From Pedobacter polysacchareus (lineage in GTDB: Bacteria; Bacteroidota; Bacteroidia; Sphingobacteriales; Sphingobacteriaceae), in the NCBI RefSeq assembly GCF_019802255.1, contig NZ_JAHYSS010000006.1:478821-542820 (forward strand): DNA of 64,000 bases, in the 5' to 3' direction. Position numbers and translations under genes: made by a program. Shown piece after piece: positions 1 to 9,034 of the stretch (within the stretch, counting starts at the first letter, position 1; each line of letters starts with the position of its first letter). The notes below the pieces were generated by a model, which was not told the DNA's origin, made no database searches, and saw only the letters and a program-made list of their open reading frames with translations.

Positions 1-41
1 ATCTTAGTATCATTGCGTATTCGTATAAAGGATATATTGAC

Positions 42-785
42 ATGAAGATTATAGCTGTTATAAATCATAAAGGTGGTACAGGAAAAACAACTTCTACCTT
101 AAATATTGGCGCCGGTTTAGCTCGTGCGAAAAAGAGAACATTACTAATTGATATTGACCCACAATCTAACTTAACGGAAGGTTTAGGATTCAGAGATGTG
201 AAGGTGTCGATTTATGACAGTATCAAAAGTGACACGCCTCTTCCTATAGAAAACATTTCAGAATATTTAGACATCGTCCCTTCCTCACTGGATTTATTGG
301 GTGCAGAGATTGAACTGGTTTCCAGATTGGGCAGAGAAACCATTGTAAAAAGATTGCTGAAAGCAGTGGATGGAAAATACGACTATGTTTTGATCGATTG
401 TGCGCCTGCTTTAGGCATGTTGACAGTAAACGCGTTGGTTGCTGCAGATACCGTATTGATCCCATTGGAAGCAGAATATTTTGCTTACAGAGGTATTGAC
501 CGCCTGGTTTCTATTATTTCTGATGTTCGCACACACTACAATGAAAACCTGACGATCGGTGGGGTATTTATTACCAAAATAAACCCGAGAAGGGTGATTA
601 CCGAGCAAATCACAGACAGTATCAAAAAATATTTCAGCGATAAGTTATTTGATACTTCTATCCGGGTAAACGTAGCCTTGATAGAAGCACAGCTGAAAGG
701 CGTAGATGTCTTTGAATATGCACCTTTATCAAATGGTGCTGTAGATTATGAAAACCTTACGGAAGAAATTTTAGTTAAATTATAA
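42..785 (+). CDS. ParA/Soj-type partition ATPase
   Basis: A 247-residue deviant-Walker ATPase of the ParA/MinD family. The N-terminal P-loop reads KGGTGKTT (residues 10-17), followed by the DPQSNLT switch motif and the hydrophobic strand VLIDCAPALG that carries the second acidic site. Length and motif order match plasmid or chromosomal Soj/ParA proteins, which bind ATP, dimerise on DNA and move or position cargo. A weak AAGGA lies just upstream of the ATG. The stop is 4 bp before a small downstream gene, so the two form an operon. No ParB (HTH, ParB/Srx fold) is visible, so the usual partner is either elsewhere or replaced by the small protein. Family call is firm; the cargo is unknown. Confidence 0.93.
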   Translation: MKIIAVINHKGGTGKTTSTLNIGAGLARAKKRTLLIDIDPQSNLTEGLGFRDVKVSIYDSIKSDTPLPIENISEYLDIVPSSLDLLGAEIELVSRLGRETIVKRLLKAVDGKYDYVLIDCAPALGMLTVNALVAADTVLIPLEAEYFAYRGIDRLVSIISDVRTHYNENLTIGGVFITKINPRRVITEQITDSIKKYFSDKLFDTSIRVNVALIEAQLKGVDVFEYAPLSNGAVDYENLTEEILVKL

Positions 786-789
786 TATT

Positions 790-1050
790 ATGGCAAAGAA
801 AAACCTGGGTGGCATAGAGGACAATAATAAAAATTTAGGCGGTGTATCCGCATTGTTCAATTCTCCTTCAAAAGAGACGGTTCCTGTAAAAGGAGAAAAA
901 CAAGCTCCCCTGCCGGACGATGAAACCGTTACTTATCCATTGAGACTTAAAAAGAGTGCTTTAAAAGCGTTGAAAATCCTGGGTGCACAGCAAGGAATAA
1001 CCGTTAAAGACCTGATCTTAAAAGTGGTGGAAAAAGAATACAATTTATAA
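790..1050 (+). CDS. Small ParA-associated protein, ribbon-helix-helix-like
   Basis: An 86-residue charged protein starting 4 bp after the ParA stop. The N-terminal half is low complexity with LGGI/LGGV repeats and Lys/Pro/Glu-rich stretches, likely disordered. The C-terminal part (about residues 48-86) runs strand - helix - helix (VTYPLRLKKSALKALKILG, then GITVKDLILKVVEKE), which resembles small ribbon-helix-helix DNA-binding proteins. By context it could be the DNA-binding or ParA-stimulating partner that replaces ParB, as small RHH partners do in some plasmid systems. That role is inference; the coding call rests on operon position and conserved codon phase. Confidence 0.75.
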   Translation: MAKKNLGGIEDNNKNLGGVSALFNSPSKETVPVKGEKQAPLPDDETVTYPLRLKKSALKALKILGAQQGITVKDLILKVVEKEYNL

Positions 1051-1077
1051 TATTAAGCATAGTTTCTATAGATGCTG

Positions 1078-1127
1078 ATGAGTGATTATATGAAGATATC
1101 TTGGTATAATTACTCATTGGATTTTTT
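1078..1127 (+). terminator. Putative terminator of the ParA operon
   Basis: Arms ATGAGTGATTAT (1078-1089) and ATAATTACTCAT (1106-1117) pair over 12 positions with one mismatch. A run of six T follows at 1122-1127. It lies 28 bp after the stop of the small ParA partner. The stem is AT-rich, so strength is uncertain. Confidence 0.5.
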
Positions 1128-1304
1128 CATATCCATCTCGCTGAAAAATCTTAAGTCTATATTGTAGCTATAGACGGAGTACCATTTATTTTGGCAGCAT
1201 ACAATTGCAGGAATTATAAAATTAACTTTATGTATTTTATTCCTTACAAATGGATTTTTGGGTTATATTTTGTGTTAACCACATACACACAAATGTAAAC
1301 TGTT

Positions 1305-2084
1305 ATGAAAAAATTACTCTTAAGCGTGATGGCATGCTATGCCCTGAACGCTGGTGCCCAAGAGGTGCCCGACAACAAAAACTATCTATACCTCTATTCT
1401 GATTCCATCGTTTACGCCAATAGAATTCAGCTGAGACCTGATTTCTCGGGCTATTGGCAGCTGAGAGTAGATTCCCGCCGCATTCCTGTAGATCAGGTGA
1501 AGTTTTTTAACAATGAAGATGGCTTTTTTGCGAATACCAAAAAGCTGACTTTTGCCAGAACCAGTCAATTTTCTGAAAGGATTATTGAAGGAAAAATCAA
1601 CCTTTATCAGGAAAGACCTTATGATCCATTCAGCTATGACAGGAACTATAGACATGGCTATGGATACAGACCCGGTCGGTATCCGGCTGTAGACATGTCT
1701 ATGTATTACAACAAAGGTTATGCTGACCTCAAAAAAGTAAATTACAACAACCTCAAATCTGATATGGCTGACAACCCAGAGAGCATGAAATTTCTAAACA
1801 AGTATAGAAAAAGTGCCAGCCGTAGTAAAATCATGTACGTTACTGCAGGTGCATCAATTATTGCTGGTTTTGTTTCTTTTCTGGCTACAGGAACTAGTCA
1901 TAATGATATGCCATCTGGCTTTGGTTTTGACAATCGTTCTAGTCTAAAAAGTCCAAATTTCACCGCCAGTTATGTATTAATGGGTATTGGTGTGGGAATG
2001 GCAGTATGCGGATACGCAGTACAATCTGCTGGTACCGGAAACATTGAAAATGCAGTCGATGCCTATAACAGGCAGTTAAGGTGA
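1305..2084 (+). CDS. Exported protein of unknown function with two C-terminal hydrophobic segments
   Basis: A 259-residue protein with a clear Sec signal (MKKLLLSVMACYALNAGAQ, cleavage near residue 19). The middle is Tyr/Arg/Gly-rich (YRHGYGYRPGRYP region). Two hydrophobic stretches follow, about residues 176-197 and 219-240, each Gly/Ala-rich and long enough to span a membrane; between them is a short polar loop. I do not recognise the family. The upstream leader contains ACACACAAAT, a motif also seen before other genes here. A good rho-independent terminator follows the stop, so this is probably a single-gene unit. An envelope location is inferred from the signal peptide. Confidence 0.8.
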   Translation: MKKLLLSVMACYALNAGAQEVPDNKNYLYLYSDSIVYANRIQLRPDFSGYWQLRVDSRRIPVDQVKFFNNEDGFFANTKKLTFARTSQFSERIIEGKINLYQERPYDPFSYDRNYRHGYGYRPGRYPAVDMSMYYNKGYADLKKVNYNNLKSDMADNPESMKFLNKYRKSASRSKIMYVTAGASIIAGFVSFLATGTSHNDMPSGFGFDNRSSLKSPNFTASYVLMGIGVGMAVCGYAVQSAGTGNIENAVDAYNRQLR

Positions 2085-2129
2085 TCCATTATAAAATACA
2101 ACTAGAAGCTGACTAGTTGATTCAAGTTC

Positions 2130-2170
2130 AATGCCCCCATGAATCATTTAAAATTTTTGGGGGCATTTTT
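2130..2170 (+). terminator. Rho-independent terminator
   Basis: AATGCCCCC (2130-2138) and GGGGGCATT (2159-2167) form a perfect 9-bp stem with a 20-base loop, followed by a T run. It lies about 45 bp after the stop of the exported protein. Confidence 0.85.
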
Positions 2171-2241
2171 AGTTAAAATAATCCGGTTAAAAAGGGATTG
2201 CCTTGATCACAATCCAGGAAAAACCTCCTATTTTTAGCGTA

Positions 2242-3177
2242 ATGAAAACTACAGCACCCATCATTCTTTTTGTATACAACCGTTTATCGCATACGCAGCA
2301 GGTGATTGCCGCTTTAAAAGAAAATCTGTTAGCAAAAGATTCTGAGTTATATATTTATTCGGATGCAGCAAAAAATGAGGCAGCGTTGGATAAGGTGAAT
2401 GAAATCAGAGCTTATTTACCCAGCATAACCGGATTTAAAGATCTCCACATCTGCCTGCGCGATCAAAATCTTGGAGTAGATGAAAATGTGATTTTGGGAG
2501 TAACGGAAGTCATCCATAAACATGGTAAGGCCATTGTGCTGGAAGATGATTTGGTGACTTCTCCCTGGTTCTTAAAATACATGAATGATGCCCTTGATTT
2601 TTATGAAAATAAGGAAGAAGTAATTTCCATACATGGTTACGTCTTTCCTATTCAGCGAAAATTGAAAGAGGTTTTCTTCTTAAAAGGGGCTGATTGCTGG
2701 GGTTGGGCGACCTGGAAAAGAGGATGGGATATGTTTGAACCAAATGGAAAAATACTCCTGGATAAAATGATAGCGCGTGATCTTCAAAAAGAATTTGATT
2801 TTGACCACACAGCTCCATTCTTCAAATCATTAGAAGACCAGGCGAATGGCAAATGTACAGTTTGGGACATCAGGTGGTATGCTTCGGCTTTTTTAGCAGG
2901 AAAATTGACACTTTATCCTGGCCAGTCATTGGTGGCTAATATTGGCCATGATGCAACTGGAACGCATTGCGGGCCAAACACAAATTATGATGTGGTTCTT
3001 GCCCAATCCCCTTTATCTGTTGAAACAGAGACTATCCCAGATCCGGAGGCCTTTCTCGCATTTTCAGACTTTTTCAAAAAACTGTCGGCCGACCAAACAC
3101 GACCAGCAAAAGGAATCCTATCCAGGTCTTTTAAAAAGTTAAAAGACACCATTAAAAAACTGTTTAAAGCGATTTAA
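2242..3177 (+). CDS. Glycosyltransferase, GT-A fold (GT2-like)
   Basis: The ATG at 2242 is preferred over an upstream in-frame TTG at 2203, because it starts directly at the first strand (PIILFVYNRLSHTQQV). The product has 311 residues. It shows a Rossmann-like sugar-nucleotide half, the EDDLV acidic motif near residue 107 that stands for the DxD metal site, then CWGWATWKRGWDMF, a motif typical of Bacteroidota GT-A enzymes that decorate surface glycans. The C-terminus is Lys-rich and amphipathic, which may help membrane association. The donor and acceptor cannot be read from sequence. It is followed closely by the ATP-grasp gene. Confidence 0.85.
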   Translation: MKTTAPIILFVYNRLSHTQQVIAALKENLLAKDSELYIYSDAAKNEAALDKVNEIRAYLPSITGFKDLHICLRDQNLGVDENVILGVTEVIHKHGKAIVLEDDLVTSPWFLKYMNDALDFYENKEEVISIHGYVFPIQRKLKEVFFLKGADCWGWATWKRGWDMFEPNGKILLDKMIARDLQKEFDFDHTAPFFKSLEDQANGKCTVWDIRWYASAFLAGKLTLYPGQSLVANIGHDATGTHCGPNTNYDVVLAQSPLSVETETIPDPEAFLAFSDFFKKLSADQTRPAKGILSRSFKKLKDTIKKLFKAI

Positions 3178-3225
3178 TTATCCTTTTACTATTAATTGCA
3201 TTTTTATGCACCAAAAAATTACATC

Positions 3226-4095
3226 ATGAAAATCGCTTACGTTTCTTACCACGTTCAGGAAATATATACCCCCACTACCGAAGATGAAGAGTCTACACTT
3301 TTAAATTTCCTTTTAGATAAAGGCCTATCCATTGAGCGTGTCATCTGGAATGACCCATTAGTTAAATGGGAAAATTATCAGCTTGCTATTCTTAAATCAC
3401 CATGGGATTACACGGAACACCTGACTGATTTTAAGAACTGGCTGCATCAGCTCGAAACTTTAGGTATTCAACTACTGAATCCTTATGACCGCGTGAGATG
3501 GAATATGGACAAGCATTACCTGCAGGAAATTACCGACTCCGGCTTGCCAGTGATCCCTTCATCATATCTCGAAAAAGAGAGTGCGCTGACTGATCTACAA
3601 GCCTTACTGAGCTCATTTAATGTCGATAAATTGATTATTAAACCCTGTGTTAGTGCCGGAGCCAGGAATACATTTATCCTTACCGCAGAAAACTTTTCCA
3701 GCCAGCAGGAACTCATCAATAGCTTACTCCAGCAAGAAGCTTTTATTGTTCAGCCTTTTATGAAAGAAGTTTTTGAGGGCGAGTGGTCTTTTCTATTCTT
3801 TAACGGAAAATATAGTCATTGCCTTTTAAAAGTACCCAAAGCTGGGGAGTTTAGAGTGCAGCATTACTATGGCGGCAGCGTGAATGTAGCACATACCGCA
3901 GACAAATACATTCCCGCAGCCCAGGCTTATGTAACTCAATTTGCGGAAGGATGTCTTTATGCGAGAGTCGACGGTCTTATTGTGAATAGTCAATTAAACC
4001 TCATGGAACTGGAACTGATTGAACCCTATCTTTTCCTGAGTACACAACCTGAATCTTTTGAAAATTATTATCAGGCTTTATCGGCTCATCTTTAG
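3226..4095 (+). CDS. ATP-grasp domain protein (RimK/glutathione-synthetase-like)
   Basis: Start placed at ATG 3226 (MKIAYVSYH); an in-frame ATG at 3196 would add ten residues with no domain role. The 289-residue protein has the order of ATP-grasp ligases: an N-terminal alpha/beta domain, a nucleotide-binding strand LIIKPCVSAGARNTF (about residues 146-160), the central FIVQPFMKEVFEGEWSFLFF stretch, and the C-terminal metal site with YARVDG and LMELELIEPYL. Such enzymes join a carboxylate to an amine or thiol through an acyl-phosphate. The substrate is unknown; isolated ATP-grasp proteins of this type are common in Bacteroidota. It is not close to a peptide precursor, so I do not assign it to RiPP synthesis. 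Confidence 0.82.
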   Translation: MKIAYVSYHVQEIYTPTTEDEESTLLNFLLDKGLSIERVIWNDPLVKWENYQLAILKSPWDYTEHLTDFKNWLHQLETLGIQLLNPYDRVRWNMDKHYLQEITDSGLPVIPSSYLEKESALTDLQALLSSFNVDKLIIKPCVSAGARNTFILTAENFSSQQELINSLLQQEAFIVQPFMKEVFEGEWSFLFFNGKYSHCLLKVPKAGEFRVQHYYGGSVNVAHTADKYIPAAQAYVTQFAEGCLYARVDGLIVNSQLNLMELELIEPYLFLSTQPESFENYYQALSAHL

Positions 4096-4177
4096 GATTA
4101 ACTTTATAAATTAGAATACTGTAAATGAACAATTAACTCATTAAATTCTATTAATTAAACCATATCATTATTCGTTT

Positions 4178-4672
4178 ATGAAAAACTTTGATTGGACTTC
4201 CTTTACTAAAACCATCGCCATTAAAGCTCCTTTATCAACTATTTATAATGCCTGGACGCAAGCTGAAGAACTGGAAAAGTGGTTTCTAAAATGCGTAATT
4301 TTTACTGATGAGCGCGGAAAAACGCTGGACAAAACGCTAAACGTGGCCGCTGGATGCACTTATGAATGGCTTTGGTATTTATACCAGGATGCCATGCAAG
4401 GACTAATTAAAAAAGCAAATGGTAAAGACTTTCTTCAGTTCAGTTTTGAAGGAGATTGTCTGGTAGATGTGAATTTATCTGAGAAAGACAATTACACCAT
4501 TGTTGAGCTCAAGCAGCACCACATTCCTGAAGACGATCAATCTAAACAGTTCATCAGGCTTGGATGTGCAAGCGGCTGGGCTTTTTACCTGCTTAACCTA
4601 AAATCCCTTTATGAAGGTGGCCTGGATCTTAGAAATAAAGATGAACATTTACAACCAATGATCAATAATTAG
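4178..4672 (+). CDS. SRPBCC (START/Bet v1-like, AHSA1-type) protein
   Basis: A 164-residue soluble protein beginning with a short N-terminal strand, then IKAPLSTIYNAWTQAEELEKWFL, the classic opening of the AHSA1/SRPBCC fold where a strand is followed by helices carrying the W..P/W..F pattern. The C-terminal part (GWAFYLLNLKSLYEGGLDLR) is the long helix closing the hydrophobic pocket. These proteins bind lipids or other hydrophobic ligands; no enzyme activity can be assigned. The next reading frame is close, but the Dabb protein has its own ATG 36 bp later. Confidence 0.85.
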   Translation: MKNFDWTSFTKTIAIKAPLSTIYNAWTQAEELEKWFLKCVIFTDERGKTLDKTLNVAAGCTYEWLWYLYQDAMQGLIKKANGKDFLQFSFEGDCLVDVNLSEKDNYTIVELKQHHIPEDDQSKQFIRLGCASGWAFYLLNLKSLYEGGLDLRNKDEHLQPMINN

Positions 4673-4708
4673 TAATTGAAACCTTTATTTTTCATAGATT
4701 TAGGAAAT

Positions 4709-5116
4709 ATGAATAAGGCTAACAGAAGAAAATTTATTGGGACCGCAGCTGTTCTTTCCCTCGGAACAATGGCAAGCGCAATGCCCTTAACCCCTACAAA
4801 AGATGATTATCCAGTGGTACATCATGTATTTTTCTGGTTGAAAAACCCAGACTCAAAAGCAGACCGTGATCAATTGATTGCAGGCGTAAAAACACTTTCT
4901 AAAATACCAACCGTACGCAAAATCCATGTTGGTGTTACCGCTAGTACAGAAAAACGTGATGTCATCGACAGCAGCTGGAGCGTATCAGAACTGATGTTTT
5001 TTTCTGATCTTGAAGGACAGGCAACCTACCAGACGCACCCAATACATCTGGAATTTATCAAAAATTGCAGTCATCTTTGGGAGAAAGTACTTGTCTATGA
5101 TATCATGGAGGCCTAA
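4709..5116 (+). CDS. Tat-exported Dabb-domain protein
   Basis: ATG 4709 is chosen over a TTG at 4676 because it begins a twin-arginine signal (NRRKFIGTAAVLSLG, Arg-Arg near residue 5), followed by an Ala-rich cleavage region (MASA). The mature part of about 105 residues has the dimeric alpha-beta barrel (Dabb, stress-responsive) signature: VHHVFFWLKNP at its start and the SELMFFSDLEGQATYQTHPIH stretch before the last helix. Small dimeric barrels of this family bind hydrophobic compounds or act as lyases or cyclases. The physiological role here is unknown. Confidence 0.87.
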   Translation: MNKANRRKFIGTAAVLSLGTMASAMPLTPTKDDYPVVHHVFFWLKNPDSKADRDQLIAGVKTLSKIPTVRKIHVGVTASTEKRDVIDSSWSVSELMFFSDLEGQATYQTHPIHLEFIKNCSHLWEKVLVYDIMEA

Positions 5117-5135
5117 ATCAGGAAATGCAGTTTAA

Positions 5136-5325
5136 AGGTGGAAAAAAGAACTACAACTACTTGCTGAAGGCGCCAAAGTAATCATCAAGGGCAGAACACA
5201 AAAGAAAATTTATTGATGCTTCAGCAATAGCGAATCTTGCAGTCTATCTTTCCAGTCCTTTGTCTATCGAGACCAACGGTTCTTCAGTTCGTGGGATTTA
5301 CTTTCTACGATTTAAGTATTCTTGA
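5136..5325 (+). pseudogene. Remnant of a short-chain dehydrogenase (SDR) gene with internal deletion
   Basis: No intact gene lies in 5117-5422, but two fragments in different frames match SDR proteins. Frame one (5148-5216) reads ELQLLAEGAKVIIKGRTQKK, the beta2 region that follows the Rossmann glycine motif in SDRs, then a stop. Frame two (5215-5325) reads IANLAVYLSSPLSIETNGSS, the conserved C-terminal region (ANL..YL.S..S..TNG) before the final strand. The central 150 or more residues, including the YxxxK active site, are missing, as is the start. The two fragments abut with a frame change, which fits one internal deletion. Confidence 0.7.
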
Positions 5326-5422
5326 AACAGTCCTTTAACTGATGATGATTTAAAACCCTTAAGAATAGATAAAAGATATATTTTTGAAACAACCAAATTA
5401 ACCAGCCATTCCCGTATATCTT

Positions 5423-7867
5423 ATGACCAACGCTCCATTTAAGTGCTCTTACCTTTTAGTTTTTTTCATTGCCTGTTTATTTTCAAAGACATTTGCGCAA
5501 AACAATCCAGGCATCACCTTAAAAGGCACCCTTAAGAATACAAAAAATGAGGGAATTGATGGGGCAACATTGCTATTAAAGAACCACAATAATGGTCAGC
5601 TGGTTAAACAAGGATGGAGTAATCCGGACGGCAGCTTCTCCTTTGAACTTGTTCCGGGAAGCTATATACTTTCAATTAGCTATTTAGCGGCACTTGCTTA
5701 CCAGAGTGAATTGTTGAAATTATCAGGCAACTTGGACTTGGGAATGATTAAGATAGAAACAAGTCCACGTAGTTTAAAAGAGGTAGTCATTCAAAATTCC
5801 AGCAGTAAACCCTTGATTAAAATCGATGGACGGAAAATGATCTATAATATAGAGAAAAGCATCACCGGACAAGGGACTAATGCACTAGAGGCTTTAAAAA
5901 AGACACCAGGAATTATTGTGAATCAAGACAACTCGATCACCTTGAATGGATCTAGTGCTGCCTTGGTGATGATCAATGGCCGACAAACTTACCTACAGTC
6001 AGAAGAGCTGGCGCAATTGCTAAAAACGATGTCGGCCTCCGACTTAAAATCAATTGAAGTCATTAAAAACCCTTCAGCAGAATACGATGCTGCCGGAACT
6101 GGTGGTATTGTGAATCTTGTGCTTAAAAAGTCAGTGGCTGAAGGCTTCAATGGCAGCATCAATAACGGGATTGCTTACGGAAGGAGTTTAAAGCAAAACA
6201 CCAATCTGAACCTCAACTTCCGCAAGGGAAAATGGAATCTGTTTGGTGGATACAATCATAATTTAGGACATTTTGCGATGGACTATGACAACGACAGAAC
6301 CACCAATGGGAAAATTTATTTAAATGCCAATCATGACATTGATAAACGCCGCAACATCGGTTCCACAGTTGGTGCCGATTATGAAATAGATACCACAAAA
6401 ACGCTTGGCATCGTCATGAATGCTAATTTTTCTAATGGCGGAGGAATAATTTTCCCGACCACAGATATCTACGATCAGGCTACCAACCAGCTTTTACAGC
6501 AGCTGAGAAGCGAGAGTAGCTACCCTGCTCAGCGCGCAAACCGATACAATGCCAACTTAAATTACCGTTATAAAGGCAGTAAGGGTACCAGCCTGGATAT
6601 AGATGCAGACTATGGGATTTTTGATGCAGCCACAAAAAACCTGAGCACCAATTCCTTGTATTCCCCGGATGGCACCTTGCTATCCAACAATAATTTTCTG
6701 GTAGCCAACAGCAGAGACATCAAATTATACGCTGTTAAAGCGGATTATGGCTTCCCAATAGGGAAAGGAAAAGTGTTAGCAGGTGCAAAATATTCTGAGG
6801 TGAGCGCCGATAATGTCTTTAACCAGTATGATATGAACAAGGAGCTTCCGGTACTGGACATCAACTTATCCAATACTTTCAATTATAAAGAGCAAATCAC
6901 CGCAGGATATTTGAAATATGAAAGGCCTATTGGTGATCAATTCAGTTTTGATCTGGGCTTGAGGCTGGAAAACACGCATTCCGAAGGCGATTTACAACCC
7001 TCAGCAGGCAGCAGCGTATTGCCTACATCGGTAGTTAGAAATTACCTGGACGCTTTCCCAACAGCTGCTTTCACCTATAAAACCACCGGATCCAGTACTT
7101 TTAATTTAAGTTTTGCCCGTCGCATTGACCGTCCTGCTTACAATAACCTCAATCCCTTTTCCTACCCGGTGGATGAACTTTCCTATTGGAAAGGAAATCC
7201 ATTTCTGAAGCCACAATATGCCAACACACTGGCACTCCAGTATAGTCATAAAAAAACAACGATTTCGACCAGTTATACCCGTACCAATGACATCAGCAGC
7301 TCAATTACAGAAGTTTTTGAGGACAACCTGATTTATATGGTGCCTAGAAATATTGGCTTACAAAACAACCTGAACCTGACCATAACACAGCAACTCGCCT
7401 TGGCAAAATGGTGGAACCTGACCTTAACTGGTATAGGATACCGCCTGGAGAATAAAGTTGGTACCACTGAATATGGAAATTTTAACCGCAGTCGTTTTGC
7501 AGGCACACTTAATGTTCAGCAAACCTTTAACCTGCCAGCTGGCATTACAGGAGAACTAGCCAGTGTGGTTAATTCTAAAAACATCAGTGGTTTGAATACT
7601 TGCATCCGGGGAAATTCACAGGTCGATCTTGGTTTTCAAAAGAATTTAATGAAGGATAAAGCCACCCTAAGATTGGCGGCTACTGATGTATTCAGGTCCA
7701 ACAAAATCAGAACTGATACGCAGCTGAACAATTTATTGCTGCATACCACTTACGTCGGAGAAAGCCGTCAGATCCGATTAAATTTCAGTTACCGCTTTGG
7801 TAATCACAAAATCAAGACGAAAGACAGCCGCGAGTCGGGCTTAGAAAATGAATCACAAAGGTTGTAA
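5423..7867 (+). CDS. Outer-membrane beta-barrel receptor with carboxypeptidase-regulatory domain
   Basis: An 814-residue TonB-dependent-receptor-like protein. A signal peptide ends near FAQ (residue 26). Residues about 30-110 are a carboxypeptidase regulatory-like (CNA-B) domain (ITLKGTLKNTKNEGIDGATLLL), about 125-235 a plug domain (ALEALKKTPGIIVNQDN, then VIKNPSAEYDAAGTGGIVNL), and the rest is beta-barrel rich in aromatic-ended strands. This matches the 'outer membrane beta-barrel family protein' group of Bacteroidota, shorter than SusC and without a SusD partner. It probably imports a scarce ligand, or acts as an outer-membrane sensor or peptidase-like receptor; the ligand is unknown. The C-terminus is charged and extends past the last strand (YRFGNHKIKT). 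Confidence 0.9.
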   Translation: MTNAPFKCSYLLVFFIACLFSKTFAQNNPGITLKGTLKNTKNEGIDGATLLLKNHNNGQLVKQGWSNPDGSFSFELVPGSYILSISYLAALAYQSELLKLSGNLDLGMIKIETSPRSLKEVVIQNSSSKPLIKIDGRKMIYNIEKSITGQGTNALEALKKTPGIIVNQDNSITLNGSSAALVMINGRQTYLQSEELAQLLKTMSASDLKSIEVIKNPSAEYDAAGTGGIVNLVLKKSVAEGFNGSINNGIAYGRSLKQNTNLNLNFRKGKWNLFGGYNHNLGHFAMDYDNDRTTNGKIYLNANHDIDKRRNIGSTVGADYEIDTTKTLGIVMNANFSNGGGIIFPTTDIYDQATNQLLQQLRSESSYPAQRANRYNANLNYRYKGSKGTSLDIDADYGIFDAATKNLSTNSLYSPDGTLLSNNNFLVANSRDIKLYAVKADYGFPIGKGKVLAGAKYSEVSADNVFNQYDMNKELPVLDINLSNTFNYKEQITAGYLKYERPIGDQFSFDLGLRLENTHSEGDLQPSAGSSVLPTSVVRNYLDAFPTAAFTYKTTGSSTFNLSFARRIDRPAYNNLNPFSYPVDELSYWKGNPFLKPQYANTLALQYSHKKTTISTSYTRTNDISSSITEVFEDNLIYMVPRNIGLQNNLNLTITQQLALAKWWNLTLTGIGYRLENKVGTTEYGNFNRSRFAGTLNVQQTFNLPAGITGELASVVNSKNISGLNTCIRGNSQVDLGFQKNLMKDKATLRLAATDVFRSNKIRTDTQLNNLLLHTTYVGESRQIRLNFSYRFGNHKIKTKDSRESGLENESQRL

Positions 7868-7885
7868 CAGACGGGAATTAATTTC

Positions 7886-7912
7886 TGCGGAATACAAAAA
7901 CTGTATTCCGCA
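7886..7912. terminator. Hairpin between convergent genes
   Basis: TGCGGAATACA (7886-7896) and TGTATTCCGCA (7902-7912) form a perfect 11-bp stem with a 5-base loop. It sits between the convergent beta-barrel receptor and DUF808 genes. Neither side has a strong T run, so it may work as a bidirectional transcription barrier or an mRNA 3'-end stabiliser. Confidence 0.55.
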
Positions 7913-7941
7913 AAAGATCAATATCACGTCCTTTAGTCGTC

Positions 7942-8823
7942 CTATATAGCTGAAGATGATCGCTTAAATAAGAAGATGACTTTTTTAGTTCCAGTGATCG
8001 CTGCCACGACAACTAATCCGGCAACTAATCCAATCAGGGCCTCTTTAATCATTGATGGCCAGGTCGGAAGTAAGTGATGTAAAAATTCGATATTATGGAC
8101 AAAAATCCCACCAGAAACCAGGATCAGCGCAATGGTACCAACCACACTTAGAAACCTGATGATCAATGGTAATGCTTTTACCAACATTTTCCCTAAACCC
8201 GTAAATAAACCTTTGTTATTGGAACGTTTGATTAAGTTATGGCCTACATCGTCCATTCTTACGATCACTGCAACGATTCCATAGACGCCCACAGTTGCCA
8301 ATATAGCAACCACCGAAACAGTCAGAATCTGTATCGGTAATGCTTCTGTTAAAACGGTGCCCAAAGCAATAATTACGATTTCCACAGAAAGAATGAAATC
8401 CGTGGTTACTGCAGATTTGATCTTCGCTTTTTCAGCTTCGTTACCGTCTTGTTGGATCTCTTGAATGACCTCGTGACCTTTCTTTGGACGATGAAAAAGG
8501 TATTCCACGATCTTTTCTACCCCTTCATAAGCGAGGTAAAAACCACCTAAAACAAGGATGAATTTAATCGCCACCGGAAAAAACGCATTTAACAACAAGG
8601 CGATGGGAACAATGATCAGCTTGTTCAGCAAGGAGCCTTTGGTAATTGCCCAAAGCACAGGTAATTCACGTGAAGACAGGAAACCGGTTGCTTTTTCTGC
8701 ATTCACAGCTAAGTCATCCCCTAAAATTCCTGCGGTTTTTTTCGTCGCTATCTTAGCTGCGACTGAAACATCATCCATTAAAGCAGCTATATCGTCCAAA
8801 ATCGCAAAAATACCTGAGGCCAT
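7942..8823 (-). CDS. DUF808 (YedI-like) inner-membrane protein
   Basis: A 293-residue polytopic membrane protein. The start MASGIFAILDDIAALMDDVS and the segment KKTAGILGDDLAVNAEKATG are hallmarks of the DUF808/YedI family. Five or more hydrophobic segments follow (around residues 72-105, 145-165, 168-188, 222-245 and 262-282). The family is widespread and uncharacterised. It is transcribed alone, convergent with the receptor gene. Family call is firm, function unknown. Confidence 0.93.
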   Translation of the reverse strand: MASGIFAILDDIAALMDDVSVAAKIATKKTAGILGDDLAVNAEKATGFLSSRELPVLWAITKGSLLNKLIIVPIALLLNAFFPVAIKFILVLGGFYLAYEGVEKIVEYLFHRPKKGHEVIQEIQQDGNEAEKAKIKSAVTTDFILSVEIVIIALGTVLTEALPIQILTVSVVAILATVGVYGIVAVIVRMDDVGHNLIKRSNNKGLFTGLGKMLVKALPLIIRFLSVVGTIALILVSGGIFVHNIEFLHHLLPTWPSMIKEALIGLVAGLVVVAAITGTKKVIFLFKRSSSAI

Positions 8824-9034
8824 ATTTATATCTTAATTTAGTTAGTTAATTTCTTCGCAAATTATAAATAGGATCTCAAACTTCGGCTAAAACAGCTGTA
8901 TATATTTATAAATAGTACGGTGATTGCTACAGGGAACATTTTAAAAGACAGTATTGTTTAAAAGAATTGATCGTACAGGCGATGATCAAAGAATTCTTTT
9001 ACTCCAGATCCCCTTAGTAAAAAATCTTTCCAGG

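Noticed and set aside
2203..2241. TTG start of the GT2-like gene; likewise TTG starts at 4676, 26733, 45722, 51454 and 59919
   Set aside because: In each case a nearby ATG begins directly at a signal peptide or first domain strand, while the extensions add only unconserved residues.
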